A stretch of 24,668 nt of DNA from the NCBI GenBank assembly GCA_016791285.1, contig JAEUMX010000127.1:1-24668 (forward strand), given 5' to 3'. Position 1 is the stretch's first letter. Each line of letters begins with the position of its first letter. A program made the position numbers and the translations under genes. The stretch comes from Burkholderiales bacterium. GTDB taxonomy: Bacteria; Pseudomonadota; Gammaproteobacteria; Burkholderiales; JAEUMW01. The notes below the pieces were generated by a model. The model was not told the origin of the DNA, did no database searches, and worked only from the letters and a program-made list of their open reading frames with translations. Below are positions 23,133 through 24,668 of the stretch, piece by piece.

Positions 23133-24422
23133 TCAGGTCGCGGGGTGCACTTCGGGTTCCAGCATGTCCTCCACGTCGGCGCCCGTCTCCTCGCCGAGCT
23201 GGCCTTCCCACTTTGCGACCACCGCCGTGGCGATGCCGTTGCCGATGACGTTGGTCACGGTTCGGCCCATGTCGAGGATCTGGTCGATACCCATGATGAG
23301 GAGCAACCCTGCCTCCGGCAGGTTGAACATCGGAAGCGTGGCCGCTACCACCACCAGGGACGCGCGCGGCACCCCGGCGATGCCCTTGCTCGTGAGCATC
23401 ATGACGAGCAGCAGCGTGACCTGCTGGCCGAAGGACATCTCGATGCCATACGCCTGGGCGATGAAAAGCGCGGCAAAGGCCTGGTACATCATGGAGCCGT
23501 CGAGGTTGAAGGAATAGCCCAGCGGCAGCACGAAGCCGGTGATGCTGTCCTTCACGCCGAACTTCTCGAGCTGCTCCATCGTCTTGGGATATGCCGCTTC
23601 GCTGCTGGCAGTGGAAAACGCGAGCATCATCGGTTCGCGCAGCAGCTTGAGCAGACTGAAGACCCGGCCGCGGAGAATCAGGAATCCCGCCGCGATCAAC
23701 ACCGACCAGAGCACCAGCAGTCCGAAATAGAACCCGCCGATGAACTTGCCGTAGGTCACCAGCACGCCGAGCCCCTGCACGGTCACGACGGCGGCGATCG
23801 CGGCGAAGACGGCGAACGGCGCGAACCGCATCACGAAGTCGGTGATCTTCAGGACGACGTGCACGGTTTCCTGGATCACGGTCACCAGAGTGGCCGTGGA
23901 TTCCCTTTTCAGCGCGGAGACTGCAAAGCCGAAGAACACCGAGAACACCAGGATCTGCAGGATCTCGTTGTGCGCCATCGCCTCGAAGATGCTCTTCGGG
24001 AAGACGTGCGTGATGAAGTCCCTGAAGTTGAGGGCGGAGGTCTTCAGGTTGGTCGTCGCGTCCGCATCCGGGAGCGGCAGGTGCATCGACTCGCCCGGAC
24101 GCAGGATGTTTACGACGATCATGCCCAGGATGAGCGAGACCAGCGACGCCGTGATGAACCAGCCGAGCGCCTTCACGCCGATGCGGCCGACCGCCTTCGA
24201 GTCGCCGGTCCCCGCGATGCCAGCCACCAGGGTCGAGAAGACGAGGGGCGCGATGATCATCTTGATCATCCGCAAGAAGATCTCGGTGACGATCGAGAAG
24301 TAGCCGGCGATCTCCTTGGCGGTCTTGGCGTCCGGTGCCAGCTGATGGCAGAAATAGCCGGCGGCGATGCCCAGGATCAGGGCGATCATGATCCAGCTCG
24401 TGAGAGAGATCCTGCGCATCAT
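23133..24422 (-). CDS. DAACS-family dicarboxylate/glutamate:cation symporter (GltP/DctA type)
   Basis: This 429-residue inner-membrane transporter has the DAACS core: FLRMIKMIIAPLVFSTLVAGIAG near 50-72, the reentrant-loop motif AFSTASSEAAYPKTMEQLEK, then LPLGYSFNLDGSMMYQAFAALFIAQAYG with the NLDGS cation and substrate site. MMLTSKGIAGVPRASLVVVAATL and the MGIDQILDMGRTVTNVIGNGIATAVVAKWEG end region complete the signature. It should import glutamate, aspartate or C4-dicarboxylates with protons or sodium. DctA versus GltP cannot be settled by eye. Two ATGs in tandem (24422 and 24419) follow a strong GGAGGAAGG. It is followed after 21 nt by a glutamate-type binding protein, which favours an acidic amino acid substrate. 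Confidence 0.93.
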   Translation of the reverse strand: MMRRISLTSWIMIALILGIAAGYFCHQLAPDAKTAKEIAGYFSIVTEIFLRMIKMIIAPLVFSTLVAGIAGTGDSKAVGRIGVKALGWFITASLVSLILGMIVVNILRPGESMHLPLPDADATTNLKTSALNFRDFITHVFPKSIFEAMAHNEILQILVFSVFFGFAVSALKRESTATLVTVIQETVHVVLKITDFVMRFAPFAVFAAIAAVVTVQGLGVLVTYGKFIGGFYFGLLVLWSVLIAAGFLILRGRVFSLLKLLREPMMLAFSTASSEAAYPKTMEQLEKFGVKDSITGFVLPLGYSFNLDGSMMYQAFAALFIAQAYGIEMSFGQQVTLLLVMMLTSKGIAGVPRASLVVVAATLPMFNLPEAGLLLIMGIDQILDMGRTVTNVIGNGIATAVVAKWEGQLGEETGADVEDMLEPEVHPAT

Positions 24423-24471
24423 GACCCTTCCTCCGTCGGTGCGATTGCGTTGGCCGCCAGAGGCTGCTGCC

Positions 24472-24514
24472 TCATTCTTGGCTTCATTCTTGTGTTGCAG
24501 CGCGATTCGAATCG
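24472..24514 (-). promoter_or_regulatory. repeat and palindrome upstream of the symporter gene
   Basis: On the minus strand CAAGAATGA occurs twice with a 3-nt gap (complements of 24472-24480 and 24484-24492), so one repeat unit is 12 bp. Immediately upstream is a perfect 12-bp palindrome CGATTCGAATCG (24503-24514). Both lie 50-92 nt before the start codon, where a regulator would act. I see no clear sigma-54 (TGGCAC-N5-TTGC) or sigma-70 pair. Confidence 0.4.
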
Positions 24515-24542
24515 AATTGCTCGCACGAGCCGAGCGCAGAGT

Positions 24543-24668
24543 CTACTCCGGCAGGGGATCGGGACTCCAGAGTCGTCTTGCCACCAGCAGCAGTGCCAGA
24601 TGCACGACGACGAGGAGCGCAACGCAACCGCGCCAGCCGAAGCGCTGCCAGACGAGCGCGGGGGCGAT
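24543..24668 (-). CDS. C-terminal end of a probable MFS transporter (partial)
   Basis: The minus strand from the right edge is open for 41 codons and ends with TAG at 24543-24545. The residues read IAPALVWQRFGWRGCVALL, then VVVHLALLLVARRLWSPDPLPE. A QRFGWRGC turn followed by one last hydrophobic helix and a short basic-polar tail is the usual end of a major facilitator transporter, but 41 residues are too few to be sure. The start lies outside the window. A 120-nt gap separates it from the symporter gene downstream. Confidence 0.6.
   Translation of the reverse strand: MAPALVWQRFGWRGCVALLVVVHLALLLVARRLWSPDPLPE

Noticed and set aside
24419..24622. 67-codon minus-strand frame upstream of the symporter
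   Set aside because: Its sequence is Cys/Trp/Arg-rich without a fold-like pattern, and it overlaps the better-supported MFS C-terminus in another frame and the promoter repeats.

Overview
The window is high-GC, gene-dense chromosomal DNA with no tRNA, rRNA, CRISPR array, integrase or insertion sequence that I could recognise. Gene content and protein character (argD-argF-argG cluster, PA0069-type radical SAM protein, YbiB/TrpD2, cysteine-form SelO, Fe superoxide dismutase, a C-terminal CxxCH cytochrome) point to a betaproteobacterium. That placement is inference, because no phylogenetic marker is present.

Layout. (1) Positions 1-5491, minus strand: an Orn/Lys/Arg decarboxylase, then argD, argF, a small periplasmic class II-type cytochrome c overlapping argF by ATGA, then argG, which runs off the left edge. 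(2) 5619-7781, plus strand: an NfeD membrane protease/slipin pair. (3) 7903-8580, minus strand: two paralogous small secreted peptides with a glycine tract and a C-terminal Cys-Arg. Each is preceded by a copy of the same 51-54 bp element, which holds a TATACT -10 and a CGGTC-N6-GACCG dyad. (4) 8875-13132, plus strand: a MacAB/LolCDE-like ABC system made of a HlyD-family adaptor, an ATPase and two separate FtsX-type permeases. (5) 13289-14218: a Lys/Ala/Pro-rich protein with a CBM20/48-like domain and, on the opposite strand, a small membrane protein. (6) 14401-17755, plus strand: a translationally coupled radical SAM / Sel1-repeat / HDAC-family deacetylase operon followed by a LysE-type exporter. 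(7) 17759-18238, minus strand: a Mut7-C protein. (8) 18491-21824, plus strand: YbiB/TrpD2, sodB and selO. (9) 21825-22154: a convergent non-coding gap with DnaA-box-like sites. (10) 22155-24668, minus strand: an orphan glutamate/aspartate-type binding protein, a DAACS glutamate/dicarboxylate symporter, and the last 41 codons of a probable MFS transporter cut by the right edge.

How the genes work together. The left block is arginine biosynthesis from N-acetylglutamate semialdehyde to argininosuccinate, with a decarboxylase that could draw ornithine or arginine into polyamines. The most novel-looking part is 7.9-8.7 kb: two peptide genes with a duplicated promoter/operator, lying between a NfeD/slipin membrane-quality pair and a divergent four-gene ABC system. 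A secreted-peptide role with export, sensing or self-protection by the neighbours is a hypothesis. Nothing in the sequence proves it.
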